NCBI GenBank assembly: GCA_964627035.1 | Contig: CAZVKN010000025.1 | Span: 1 to 42,005 of the forward strand | Direction of reading: 5' to 3' | Source: CAZVKN01 sp964627035 | GTDB taxonomy: Bacteria; Electryoneota; AABM5-125-24; Hatepunaeales; Hatepunaeaceae | DNA: 42,005 nucleotides | In this document: in pieces, positions 24,382-33,386 of the stretch | Layout of the letters: each line of letters begins with the position of its first letter | How positions within the stretch are numbered: the first letter of the stretch is position 1 | Translations under genes and position numbers: made by a program | Notes under the pieces: generated by a model | Told to the model about the DNA's origin: nothing | Database searches by the model: none | The model's input: the letters and a program-made list of their open reading frames with translations, nothing else

Positions 24382-26040
24382 ATGCAACTAACAACTGTCC
24401 ATAATGAGAAGTTAAAACTCGTTTTTAGTTGGATCACGGTTGTCTGCGGATCTTTAAGCGTGATTCTTGGCATAATCGTGTTAATTGGCTGGTATTCGCA
24501 TAATGTATTATTGGTACAGGTGCATAAATCATTTGTACCGATGCAGTATAACACCGCATCAGGATTTCTGCTTGGAGGGATTGGGTTATTAAGTACACAG
24601 TTTAGCTTGAAACGTATAGGTCTCATTGCCGGTACTTTGGTTGGATTGGTCGGTTTTCTAACCCTGATTGAATATATATTCGTACTTCAACTTGGCATTG
24701 ACCAATTGTTTATGAAACATTATATCACCACCAAATCCTCCCATCCCGGCAGGATGGCTCCGAACACGGCTGTATGTTTCTTCCTTATCGGTTCTTTCAT
24801 ACTAAGTAGTTTTCTCCTGAGCGGAAAGCGTTCAACCATGGCATTAAGCATCATCAGTTCCTTATGCACCGGCTTGGGCATTGTTGCGCTATCCGGATAT
24901 CTGGCAGAAATAGAAACAGCTTATGGATGGGGCAACCTCACCAGAATGGCAATTCACACCTCAATAGGATTTATCTTATTGGGTACAGGCGGTTTCTGCT
25001 ATTCATGGAGGATAAACGATGAGGAGACACCATTACCGAGTTGGTTTTACATTCCGGTTGGAATTGCCGGCGTAACCATGGCTGTTCTCGTCTGGCAGGC
25101 GCTTGCTAAAGCATACGTAAATCCTGAAATCATTGCCGCGAGCAATATGAATGTCCCAAATATGATATTGATAATAGCCCTTGCTGTAAGCTCTCTTTTA
25201 ACAGGGCTCATATACATTGGGCAGAACCTACAAAAAAGCAAGAACACTCTGCAAGTATCAAACGATAAGCTGTCGTTAATCCGATCAGAATTAGAATTGC
25301 GCGTTCAGGAACGTACCAGGCAGTTGAAACAATACACTGCAGCGCTGGAACGTTCTAATAAAGAATTGGAGCAGTTCGCTTATGTTGCGTCACATGATCT
25401 TCAAGAACCTCTCCGGTCAGTATCAGGTTTCCTTCAGCTACTGAAACGAAAATATAAAGACAAAATTGACAAAAGCGGATTGCATTACATAGAGCGTTCC
25501 ACTGCTGCTGCGACGCGAATGCACAATCTAATTCAAAGCCTGTTAGAATACTCACGCATCAATACAAGGGGCAACCCGTTTGAGCTGATAAACATCGAAG
25601 AAGTGCTTAATGATGCGTTGTGGAATCTTCAGGTCAGCATCAAAGAATCTGAAGCGATTATCACCCATGATCCGTTGCCGACAGCTTCAGTAGATGAAGG
25701 TCAGTTTGTTCAGCTATTCCAGAACCTGATCGCAAATGGGATCAAGTTCAGTGGTGAAAAAATTCCCGAAATCCACATCTCTGTTGATACCAATGATAAT
25801 GAGTACGTATTTTCCATAAAGGACAACGGCATCGGCATAGAGGAGCAGTATGCTGAACGCATCTTCGACATCTTCCAGCGACCGCACACCCGCAATGATG
25901 TACCCGGTACCGGAATCGGTTTATCTGTCAGTAAGAGAATTGTTGAACGACATGGGGGGAAAATCTGGTTTGAATCGGAGCCAGATAACGGCACCACTTT
26001 TTACTTTTCAATTCCCAAAGAAAGGAGTATCGAACAATGA
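24382..26040 (+). CDS. Membrane-bound histidine kinase, paralogue of the split kinase
   Basis: The protein has 552 aa. About eight hydrophobic segments in residues 10-285 form an integral membrane sensor of a type I do not recognise. A short coiled coil (ELRVQERTRQLKQYTAALE) follows, then HisKA with His338 (ASHDLQEPLRSVSGFLQ) and HATPase (NLIANGIKF, DNGIGI, GTGIGLSV). From the coil onward it is highly similar to the split kinase upstream at both protein and DNA level, so the kinase halves are tandem duplicates joined to different membrane sensors. No PAS domain is present. It overlaps the next gene by ATGA, which marks the Rcp1-like receiver as its partner. Confidence 0.85.
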   Translation: MQLTTVHNEKLKLVFSWITVVCGSLSVILGIIVLIGWYSHNVLLVQVHKSFVPMQYNTASGFLLGGIGLLSTQFSLKRIGLIAGTLVGLVGFLTLIEYIFVLQLGIDQLFMKHYITTKSSHPGRMAPNTAVCFFLIGSFILSSFLLSGKRSTMALSIISSLCTGLGIVALSGYLAEIETAYGWGNLTRMAIHTSIGFILLGTGGFCYSWRINDEETPLPSWFYIPVGIAGVTMAVLVWQALAKAYVNPEIIAASNMNVPNMILIIALAVSSLLTGLIYIGQNLQKSKNTLQVSNDKLSLIRSELELRVQERTRQLKQYTAALERSNKELEQFAYVASHDLQEPLRSVSGFLQLLKRKYKDKIDKSGLHYIERSTAAATRMHNLIQSLLEYSRINTRGNPFELINIEEVLNDALWNLQVSIKESEAIITHDPLPTASVDEGQFVQLFQNLIANGIKFSGEKIPEIHISVDTNDNEYVFSIKDNGIGIEEQYAERIFDIFQRPHTRNDVPGTGIGLSVSKRIVERHGGKIWFESEPDNGTTFYFSIPKERSIEQ

Positions 26041-26489
26041 AAATCAATCCACAAAATGGCATCATTGAAGTGCTAATGGTTGAGGACAACCCGGATGATG
26101 TCGAATTGACTGTTGAAGCGCTTAAGGAAATCAAGCTGGCTATTAACTTCAATTCTGTTGAGGACGGAGTTGAAGCGATGCAATACCTTCGGAAGGAAGG
26201 TAAGTATGCCGATGCGAGCCGCCCTGACATCATTTTCCTTGACCTGAACATGCCAAGAAAAGACGGACGGGAAGTACTCGTAGAACTAAAAACGATTGAA
26301 GATCTAAAGCGCATTCCGGTAGTAGTCCTGACCACTTCCAATGCTGATGAAGACATTTTCCGGTCATACCACCTCCACGCTAACTGTTACATCACCAAAC
26401 CGGTTGACATGGATCAGTTTATCAAGGTTGTACAATCCATTGAGAGCTTTTGGTTCACAGTTGTTAAATTGCCAAACGGTGCAGTGTAA
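26037..26489 (+). CDS. Rcp1-like receiver-only response regulator
   Basis: The 150-aa single receiver has acidic pocket E16-D17, phospho-acceptor Asp69 (IIFLDLNMPRKDG), a Thr-Thr after beta4 (VVVLTTSNADED) and Lys in ITKPVD. The long ADASRPDIIFLDLNMP region and C-terminal SFWFTVVKLP are typical of Rcp1, the regulator family of phytochrome-like kinases with the HDLQEPLR box. It overlaps the preceding kinase by four bases and lies 12 bases before a hybrid kinase, so it probably shuttles phosphate within this cluster. It has no output domain. Confidence 0.88.
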   Translation: MKINPQNGIIEVLMVEDNPDDVELTVEALKEIKLAINFNSVEDGVEAMQYLRKEGKYADASRPDIIFLDLNMPRKDGREVLVELKTIEDLKRIPVVVLTTSNADEDIFRSYHLHANCYITKPVDMDQFIKVVQSIESFWFTVVKLPNGAV

Positions 26490-26500
26490 GGAACAATTTA

Positions 26501-28432
26501 ATGGACAACAAGCCCACCACAATCCTGCTGGTCGAGGACAGCCCCGACGATGCATTTCTTCTCAAGGAGATGCTATTGGAAATCCCTGCGTTCAGGTTTT
26601 ACCTGATTCACGTCGAGCGATTATCGGAAGGTATTGATCAAGTCAAAGATAGCGATTTCGATGTTGTCCTACTGGATCTCAGCCTATCTGACAGCAGTGG
26701 CATGGACACATTCACCCGAATGCAACAGGTAGCTCCAAATATCCCAATCATCATGATAACAGGTATGGATAACGAAGAGCTTGCCCTTGAGATGGTAAAT
26801 GCAGGAGCACAAGATTACCTGATTAAGGGAGAGTCTGACGGCAAGCTGTTGGTCAAGTCCATACGATATGCAATAGAGCGAAAGCGGACGCAAGATCAAA
26901 TTGTTCATGCAAAAGAAGAATGGGAGCAAACGTTTGACGCAGTGCCGGATCTTATTGCCATCATTGATCCTCAGCACCGCATCCTCCGTGCTAACAAAGC
27001 AATGGCAGCACAAATAGGCTGTTCACCCGATCAATGTGTAGGTATAACCTGCTATGAGGCTGTGCATAACCTCGATTCCCCCCCTGATTACTGCCCTCAT
27101 TCCAAATTGTTATTGGACGGCAATGAACATAATACAGAGATTTTTGAGAAACGTTTAGGAGGTAACTTCTACATCACTGCCTCACCGATCCTCGATAAGG
27201 ATGGTAAACTCAGAGCAAGCGTGCACGTAGCTCACAATATCACAGTGCGAAAACAGATGGAAGACGAGCTGCGTTATTCCGAAGAGAGATTTCGTGTTTT
27301 ATACAATAAATCTCCTGACATGTTTGTTTCTGTTTCACCTGACGACGGCTCAATCCTGCAATGTAACAATACGGTTTTGAACAAAACAGGATATCTAAAA
27401 GAGGAAATTGTAGGCACTCCGATATTCAAGATGTATCATGATGATTGTATGGACTCTGTGAAAGAGGCATTTCAACAATTCATTAAAACAGGTGAAGTTC
27501 GGGACAAAGAGCTAATTCTGCAAATAAAAGATGGCAGCAAGATACCGGTAAGCCTGAATGCCAAAGCAGTTAGAGATGTTACGGGAAAGATACTGCATTC
27601 AATATCTTCCTGGCGAGACATTACCGAACGAAAACAGGCAGAAGCTGAAAAAAAGAAACTGGAAGTCCACTTGCGTCAGCAGCAAAAACTTGAGTCCATC
27701 GGTACGCTTGCAGGTGGAATTGCTCATGAAATCAACAATCCCATCAACGGAATATTGAACTATGCCCAGTTGATAATTGATAAACTGGAAGAGGATGGCT
27801 CAATTAAAAGATTTGCAAGTGAGATTGTCCATGAAACCGAGAGAGTCACAGTTATCGTTAAAAATCTCTTGACCTTCGCCAGACATGAAAAAGAGGCACA
27901 TAGTCCCGCACTTGTCAGCGATATTATTAACAACACGCTATCTCTTTTGCAGACTATAATTCGACACGATAACATTACATTGGAAGTTGATGTACCTGAT
28001 GACCTGCCGATGATAAAATGCCGCAGTCAGCAGATCCAGCAGGTAGTAATGAACTTGCTGACCAACGCCCGTGATGCCCTGAATGAGAAATACCCGAAAT
28101 ATGATGAAAGCAAGATTATGATCGTTAAAGCGCGATCTCTTGAAAAAGATACTCAGAAATGGATACGGTTGACGGTTGAAGATCATGGCAATGGAATTCC
28201 GGAGGAGATCAAAGAGCGTATCTTTGATCCATTTTTCACCACTAAAGATAAATCAAAAGGAACCGGACTCGGTCTGTCCATCAGTCATGGGATTATTGAG
28301 GATCACCTCGGTGAAATGCACGTCGAGAGCAAACCGGGCGAGTACACACGTTTTCATGTTGATCTGAGGGTGGATAACGGGTGGAGTTTGGACAACTCTC
28401 ACGGAAAAGAAACTGAAGATGAAAATGAATAA
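26501..28432 (+). CDS. REC-PAS-PAS hybrid histidine kinase
   Basis: The 643-aa soluble protein has a receiver (1-125, Asp59 in LLDLSLSD), PAS 1 (about 145-255) with Cys residues in GITCYE and PPDYCPHSK, PAS 2 (about 260-380), HisKA with His409 in GGIAHEINNP, and HATPase (N-box NLLTNARDA, G1 DHGNGI, F FDPFFTTK, G2 GTGLGLSI). A receiver at the N-terminus suggests it takes phosphate from the upstream membrane kinase, directly or through the Rcp1-like protein. No membrane segment is present. Confidence 0.85.
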   Translation: MDNKPTTILLVEDSPDDAFLLKEMLLEIPAFRFYLIHVERLSEGIDQVKDSDFDVVLLDLSLSDSSGMDTFTRMQQVAPNIPIIMITGMDNEELALEMVNAGAQDYLIKGESDGKLLVKSIRYAIERKRTQDQIVHAKEEWEQTFDAVPDLIAIIDPQHRILRANKAMAAQIGCSPDQCVGITCYEAVHNLDSPPDYCPHSKLLLDGNEHNTEIFEKRLGGNFYITASPILDKDGKLRASVHVAHNITVRKQMEDELRYSEERFRVLYNKSPDMFVSVSPDDGSILQCNNTVLNKTGYLKEEIVGTPIFKMYHDDCMDSVKEAFQQFIKTGEVRDKELILQIKDGSKIPVSLNAKAVRDVTGKILHSISSWRDITERKQAEAEKKKLEVHLRQQQKLESIGTLAGGIAHEINNPINGILNYAQLIIDKLEEDGSIKRFASEIVHETERVTVIVKNLLTFARHEKEAHSPALVSDIINNTLSLLQTIIRHDNITLEVDVPDDLPMIKCRSQQIQQVVMNLLTNARDALNEKYPKYDESKIMIVKARSLEKDTQKWIRLTVEDHGNGIPEEIKERIFDPFFTTKDKSKGTGLGLSISHGIIEDHLGEMHVESKPGEYTRFHVDLRVDNGWSLDNSHGKETEDENE

Positions 28433-28435
28433 CTG

Positions 28436-28507
28436 TTTGTCATTCCGCAGCACTTTGTCATTCAGCAGCACTTTGTCATTCAGCAGCACTTTGTCATTCC
28501 TGCGCAG
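28436..28507 (+). repeat. 18-bp tandem repeat, about four copies
   Basis: The unit tttgtcattcagcagcac occurs at 28436-28453 (one mismatch), 28454-28471 and 28472-28489. A fourth, diverging copy from 28490 becomes the left 29-bp inverted repeat. The repeat starts four bases after the kinase stop and seems to have grown from the end of the inverted-repeat unit. Confidence 0.85.
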
Positions 28508-28520
28508 GCAGGAATCCATT
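28492..28520 (+). repeat. Left 29-bp inverted repeat flanking GIY-YIG gene
   Basis: It is the exact reverse complement of 28825-28853. Each copy contains its own palindrome, attcctgc / gcaggaat around GCAG (28496-28515). It belongs to the 'gtcattcc...ggaatcca' family also present at 41713-41917. Confidence 0.9.
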
Positions 28521-28537
28521 ACTGTATAAGGCATTTA

Positions 28538-28825
28538 ATGCGGCAATACTATGTTTACATCCTTGCCAGTAAAAGAAACGGCACACTGTATATCGGCGTG
28601 ACCAATGATCTCGTCAAGCGTGTATATCAGCACAGGGAAGGGATAACTGATGGATTCACAAAGAAATACAACGTGCATAAATTGATGTATTTCGAAGCGA
28701 CAAATGATATTCATGCAGCGCTTTATCGGGAAAAACGGTTGAAGGCGTGGAAAAGAGCCTGGAAGATCAGGTTGATTCAGGAGTCTAACCCGGATTGGAA
28801 GGATCTCTACGAGACGATAATCTGA
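28538..28825 (+). CDS. GIY-YIG family single-domain endonuclease
   Basis: The 95-aa protein is a bare GIY-YIG nuclease domain: YVYIL at 5-9, YIG at 18-20, Arg28 in LVKRVYQH, His32 and Glu65 in YREKRLKAWKR, the expected catalytic residues. It is of the UPF0213/UvrC-endonuclease-like type with no DNA-binding extension. The gene lies entirely between perfect 29-bp inverted repeats: the ATG is 17 bases after the left repeat, and the last base of its stop codon is the first base of the right repeat. It interrupts a series of kinase genes. The role is unknown; it may process or spread the palindromic repeats. Confidence 0.85.
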   Translation: MRQYYVYILASKRNGTLYIGVTNDLVKRVYQHREGITDGFTKKYNVHKLMYFEATNDIHAALYREKRLKAWKRAWKIRLIQESNPDWKDLYETII

Positions 28826-28853
28826 ATGGATTCCTGCCTGCGCAGGAATGACA
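28825..28853 (-). repeat. Right 29-bp inverted repeat flanking GIY-YIG gene
   Basis: It is the perfect inverted copy of 28492-28520 and starts at the final base of the GIY-YIG stop codon. A partial duplication ('aggaatgaca') follows at 28863-28872. Confidence 0.9.
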
Positions 28854-28930
28854 GTAGGAAGCAGGAATGACAAATGAAATTGCGAAGTTTAGGTAGCACT
28901 GTTACGAGACAATTAAAGAGGAACGATATA

Positions 28931-31900
28931 ATGGCACGCATACTGGTGGTTGATGACGAGAAAAGTATCAGAATCACAGTTCAGGAGTTTCTAAAGGACG
29001 ACGGTCACGACGTTCAAACCGCTGATGATGCCATAGCGGCTCTGGAATTGCTGAAAGAAAAAGATTTCGATGTGGTTGTGACCGACGTCATCATGCCGAA
29101 GATGTCCGGGGTGAAACTGCTGCAGGCGATTCGTGAAGTGTCTGAGTACGTGCAGGTGGTAATGATGACCGGTGGACCGACCATTGAAACCGTGTCTGAA
29201 GCCCTGCGTCTCGGAGCTTTCGATTACCTGACGAAACCGGTCACCAAGGAAGCGATTGTTAAGACTGTAACTAATGCTGCAAAGACAAAATTCCTCATTG
29301 ATGAGAAAATGCGTCTCGAAGAGGACAACCGGAGATATCAAGAGGACCTGGAATTAATGGTGGAGGATGCCACAAAAGCATTGCGGGTTAGTGAGCAGAA
29401 GTTCAGAGATTTGAGTGATCTGCTTCCGGAAATAATCTATGAAATGGATGTGAATGGTGATATCACTTATGTAAATAAAATAGCCTCTGAAAAAACCGGA
29501 TATTCTCAGGAAGAATTTAGAGAAGGTATAAATGTATCTCAACTTCTTGTGCCTGGTGACATGGACAGGGCGAAGGAAAACATATCGAGGATAGCGAAAG
29601 GAGAAGTAATTGGAGCAAATGAATACTCTGTTCAGAGGAAAGACGGTTTTATCTTTCCATGTGTTGTTCATTCCTCCCCGATTATTCAGAATAATAGACC
29701 TGATGGTTTGAGAGGTATCATCTCTGACATCACCGAGCGCAAGCAGATGGAAGAAGATCTAAAGGCAAGCGAAGAGAAATACCGCTTTATGATTGAGAAT
29801 CAAGGTGAAGGAATTACTGTAGTTGACTCACAGGAAAAGTTCCTGTTCGCCAATCCCGCTGCTGAAGAGATGTTCGGAGTAGATGCTGGAACTCTTGTCG
29901 GTCGTAATGTTAAAGAATTTTTAAGCGAAGGAATGATCGAAATAATTCTGAATCAGACAAAAAAACGAGAACAAAGAGAAAGCTCAAGCTATGAACTTGA
30001 AATCACACAACTAAGTGAAGAAAAACGACAAATCCTTATTACCGCTACGCCTCAATATGATGAAGACAATATAGTAATTGGAAGTATAGGAATTTTTAGA
30101 GACATCACCGAGCGCAAACAGACGGAGGAGAAGCTGCATAAAAGTGAGAAGAAATTCCGTCGCTTGGTGGAATCTCTAGAGAATGATTACATTATCTACA
30201 GCCATGACACACAGGGCGTCTTCACTTACCTCAGTCCCTCCATTTTCAATGTGCTTGGTTATACCCAGGAAGAGTTTATAGGGCACTACAGTGAGTACAT
30301 GACTGACAGCCCCATCAACAAAAACGTAGCGCATTACACGGAAGCGGGGTTGTGCGGTGAGAAGCAATTGCCTTATGAAGCGGAGTTCTGGCACAAAAAC
30401 GGTAGGCGGCGACTTCTCGAGGTAATGGAGACGCCGATTTATGACAAGGAGCGCAATGTGGTGGGTATCGAGGGCATTGTCCATGACATCACCGAGCGCA
30501 AACAGGCGGAGGAGGCGTTAAAAGCAAGTGAAGAACGTTATAGATCCTATATTGAATTAACCGGACAATTAGGGTGGACTACAAATGCTGAAGGGGAGGT
30601 CGAAGAAGACATACCTTCATGGAGAGCTTATACCGGTCAGAGTTACGATGAAGTTAAAGGATGGGGATGGGGTAAAGCGCTTCACCCGGATGATACTGAA
30701 CGCAGTATACGGATTTGGACAAAATCAGTCGAAACAAAAAGTGATTATGAAACCGAATACAGGGTTCGCGGAAAAGATGGTATTTACCACTGGTTTTTGG
30801 CGAGAGGAGTTCCTCTGCTTCAGGAAGACGGTAGCATTTTGGAGTGGGTCGGTACTTGCATTGACATCACCGAGCGTAAACAAGCAGAGGAAGCACTACG
30901 TGACAGCGAGGCAAGACTTAATGAAGCACAGCGCATTGCTCAAATTGGAAGCTGGGAGCTTGACCTAATTACAAACACTCTACATTGGTCGGATGAAGTT
31001 TATAGAATATTTGATTTGAAACCGCAGCAATTCGGTAACACTTATGAAGCGTTTCTAAACAATATTCATCCTGATGACAGAGATTTGGTTAACAGAGCTT
31101 ATACCGATTCAGTAAAAAACAGAACGTCTTATGATATTATACATCGCCTGCTGTTGAAAGATAGGTCTATAAGATATGTGAACGAACGTTGTGAAACATT
31201 TTATGATGATACCGGTAAAGCAGATCGTTCTATCGGAACTGTTCAGGACATCACTGACCGCAAGCGGGCGGAAGAAGGGTTGCGGGAAAGCAAGGAATTG
31301 TTTGATGTTTTTATGGACAATATTCCTGCAGCAATATTGATTAAGGATCATGAAGGGCAAACGAGATATAGAAATCAATACTTACACGATCTGTTAGCTG
31401 ATAAAAATTGGATTGATTATGAGGGTTATAAACAAGATCCACACGAATTCAAAAGAATAGTAAAGGAGGCTGAAAAGCAAGTCATCCGAGATGGAGATAC
31501 CCTTCAAGCAGTAATATCTCCCCAAGATGAAACAGGTAATGTGCGTCATTACGAAACCATCAAATTCCCAATTGACAGAACGGGTAAGTCCCGTTTGCTG
31601 GGAGGTGTTGCACTGGATATCACCGAGCGTAAACTGATGGAAGATGCTCTGAAAGTAAGTGAAGCCAAATTCCGTAATGTAATTGAAAACACAAATGATG
31701 CCATTTATCTGCTGTATAAGGACCGATTTGTATTGACAAACAAGAAATTCAGCGAGATGATCGGTGTTACTTCCGAAGAAGCAGCCTCTCCCGGATTCAA
31801 CTTAATGGACTTTGTTGCACCCGAAAGCAGGGAAGCGATTGCGGAACGGGGGCGAATGAGAGAACGAGGCGAAGAACCCCCTTCCCGATATGAGTTTGTC

Positions 31901-33244
31901 GCCTTGAATACCAAAGGAGAACGCATCATCATTGATAATTCGATCGGTGTAATAGATTATCAGGATGGAAAAGCGGTGCTCGGTGTGCTCCACGACATTA
32001 CCGAACGGAGACACTTGAGAGATCAATTGCAGCAGGAACGAGACAATCTCGAAGAGATGGTTGCAAGAAGAACCAAAATGCTAAAGAAAACAGTGAGAGA
32101 TTTGGAAGAATCAAACTTATCACTAAAAACTGCTAATCGGCATAAGGACAACTTCCTGTCCGCAATGAGTCATGAGCTGCGCACACCACTCAGTGCTATA
32201 ATCGGGTTCGGTGATTTGCTGTCGGGACAATTTTTCGGTGAACTTAACGAGAAACAGCTCAGCTATGTTGAAATGATTGATTCAAGTGGAAAGCATCTGC
32301 TGGAATTGATAAGTGACTTACTTGATATGGCAAAGATTGATGCAGGAAAGATTGATATAGACAGAGAAGACATCCTGCTGAATGAATTTATCGGATCCGC
32401 TGTCTCTATGGTTAGTGTGTTGGCGCATGAAAAAAGCATCTCTATAGAAACAAAGGTTGACCCTGATGTAAAGATCATCAATGCGGACAGGCTACGGACA
32501 AAACAGATATTGCTGAACCTGCTCACCAATGCGGTGAAATTTACTGAGGATCGTGGCTGCATAAACATCCGGGTATCAAAAGAGGGTGATGAATCCATAA
32601 AAATTGAAATCGAAGACAACGGCATCGGAATCGCACCGGATGAATTGGACAAGATATTTTCCGAATTCCATCAGGCAGACAAAATTCGTGATCGCTCCTT
32701 TGCCGGTGTCGGGATCGGACTTGCTTTGAGTCGGCGATTGGTTGAGATACACGGCGGGGAGATCGGTGTCCGCAGCAAATTGAAAGAAGGGAGCACTTTT
32801 TGGTTCACACTTCCTCTGATTAAACCTGGACTACTACCGACAGAAGACGCTGTTGATACGTTATTTGCCAGACCGAAAAAAGGGAAACATCGCATCCTCA
32901 TCGCTGACGACAGTAAGCAAAATCAGACTCTGCTCATAGACATGCTAAGCATGAAGGGTTACGAATCTTTTGTAGCCAATAACGGCAAAGAGGCGATAGA
33001 CCTCACGCTGTCCGGCAAACCGGACTTAATTCTGATGGACATTAACATGCCTGTGATGGACGGTCTTAAGGCGGCGAGATATATTAGAAGTATAGAGGGG
33101 TTCAGGCATCTGCCCATCATCGCAGTAACCGGATCAACCGGACCCGAATCGGTTGAAAAGCAAAAGAGAGCAGGCATAACCGATCATTTGTTCAAGCCGA
33201 TGAAAATGAACGAGCTGTTTGCAGTTATTGATAAGTATGTTTGA
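28931..33244 (+). CDS. REC-(PAS)7-HisKA-HATPase-REC hybrid histidine kinase
   Basis: The protein has 1437 aa from the ATG at 28931 (AGAGGA at 28917-28922); an upstream ATG at 28874 has no ribosome site. Order: receiver (Asp52 in VVTDVIMP), coil, seven PAS/PAC units at about 126-residue spacing, each ending in 'DITERK' or similar, a coiled coil, HisKA with His1081 (MSHELRTPLSA), HATPase (DNGIGI, GVGIGLAL) and a C-terminal receiver (Asp1370 in LMDINMP). It has no membrane segment and so is a cytoplasmic integrator. It lies 78 bases after the right repeat of the GIY-YIG element. Confidence 0.88.
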   Translation: MARILVVDDEKSIRITVQEFLKDDGHDVQTADDAIAALELLKEKDFDVVVTDVIMPKMSGVKLLQAIREVSEYVQVVMMTGGPTIETVSEALRLGAFDYLTKPVTKEAIVKTVTNAAKTKFLIDEKMRLEEDNRRYQEDLELMVEDATKALRVSEQKFRDLSDLLPEIIYEMDVNGDITYVNKIASEKTGYSQEEFREGINVSQLLVPGDMDRAKENISRIAKGEVIGANEYSVQRKDGFIFPCVVHSSPIIQNNRPDGLRGIISDITERKQMEEDLKASEEKYRFMIENQGEGITVVDSQEKFLFANPAAEEMFGVDAGTLVGRNVKEFLSEGMIEIILNQTKKREQRESSSYELEITQLSEEKRQILITATPQYDEDNIVIGSIGIFRDITERKQTEEKLHKSEKKFRRLVESLENDYIIYSHDTQGVFTYLSPSIFNVLGYTQEEFIGHYSEYMTDSPINKNVAHYTEAGLCGEKQLPYEAEFWHKNGRRRLLEVMETPIYDKERNVVGIEGIVHDITERKQAEEALKASEERYRSYIELTGQLGWTTNAEGEVEEDIPSWRAYTGQSYDEVKGWGWGKALHPDDTERSIRIWTKSVETKSDYETEYRVRGKDGIYHWFLARGVPLLQEDGSILEWVGTCIDITERKQAEEALRDSEARLNEAQRIAQIGSWELDLITNTLHWSDEVYRIFDLKPQQFGNTYEAFLNNIHPDDRDLVNRAYTDSVKNRTSYDIIHRLLLKDRSIRYVNERCETFYDDTGKADRSIGTVQDITDRKRAEEGLRESKELFDVFMDNIPAAILIKDHEGQTRYRNQYLHDLLADKNWIDYEGYKQDPHEFKRIVKEAEKQVIRDGDTLQAVISPQDETGNVRHYETIKFPIDRTGKSRLLGGVALDITERKLMEDALKVSEAKFRNVIENTNDAIYLLYKDRFVLTNKKFSEMIGVTSEEAASPGFNLMDFVAPESREAIAERGRMRERGEEPPSRYEFVALNTKGERIIIDNSIGVIDYQDGKAVLGVLHDITERRHLRDQLQQERDNLEEMVARRTKMLKKTVRDLEESNLSLKTANRHKDNFLSAMSHELRTPLSAIIGFGDLLSGQFFGELNEKQLSYVEMIDSSGKHLLELISDLLDMAKIDAGKIDIDREDILLNEFIGSAVSMVSVLAHEKSISIETKVDPDVKIINADRLRTKQILLNLLTNAVKFTEDRGCINIRVSKEGDESIKIEIEDNGIGIAPDELDKIFSEFHQADKIRDRSFAGVGIGLALSRRLVEIHGGEIGVRSKLKEGSTFWFTLPLIKPGLLPTEDAVDTLFARPKKGKHRILIADDSKQNQTLLIDMLSMKGYESFVANNGKEAIDLTLSGKPDLILMDINMPVMDGLKAARYIRSIEGFRHLPIIAVTGSTGPESVEKQKRAGITDHLFKPMKMNELFAVIDKYV

Positions 33245-33260
33245 GGGTGTTGTGGCATAC

Positions 33261-33376
33261 GCTGTCAGGTCGCCGTACCTGACAGTGACGACTTACATCT
33301 GTAGTCGGGCTTGTCTCAAGCCCGACGTCGTGGTTGATACAACCTTGAGTGCTGTCAACCGCGGCGGATTGACAGC
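33261..33376. repeat. Cluster of three hairpins between convergent kinase genes, REPIN-like
   Basis: Hairpin 1 (33262-33285) has stem ctgtcaggt/acctgacag and loop cgccgt. Hairpin 2 (33304-33326) has stem gtcgggcttg/caagcccgac. Hairpin 3 (33351-33376) has stem gctgtcaa/ttgacagc and a loop with cggcg, complementary to loop 1. They belong to the same family as 6868-6924 and 41755-41831 and may also terminate both convergent genes. Confidence 0.75.
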
Positions 33377-33386
33377 GACTACGACT

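Noticed and set aside
28436..28507. Possible CRISPR-like array
   Set aside because: The copies are direct tandems with no spacers between them and there are no cas genes.
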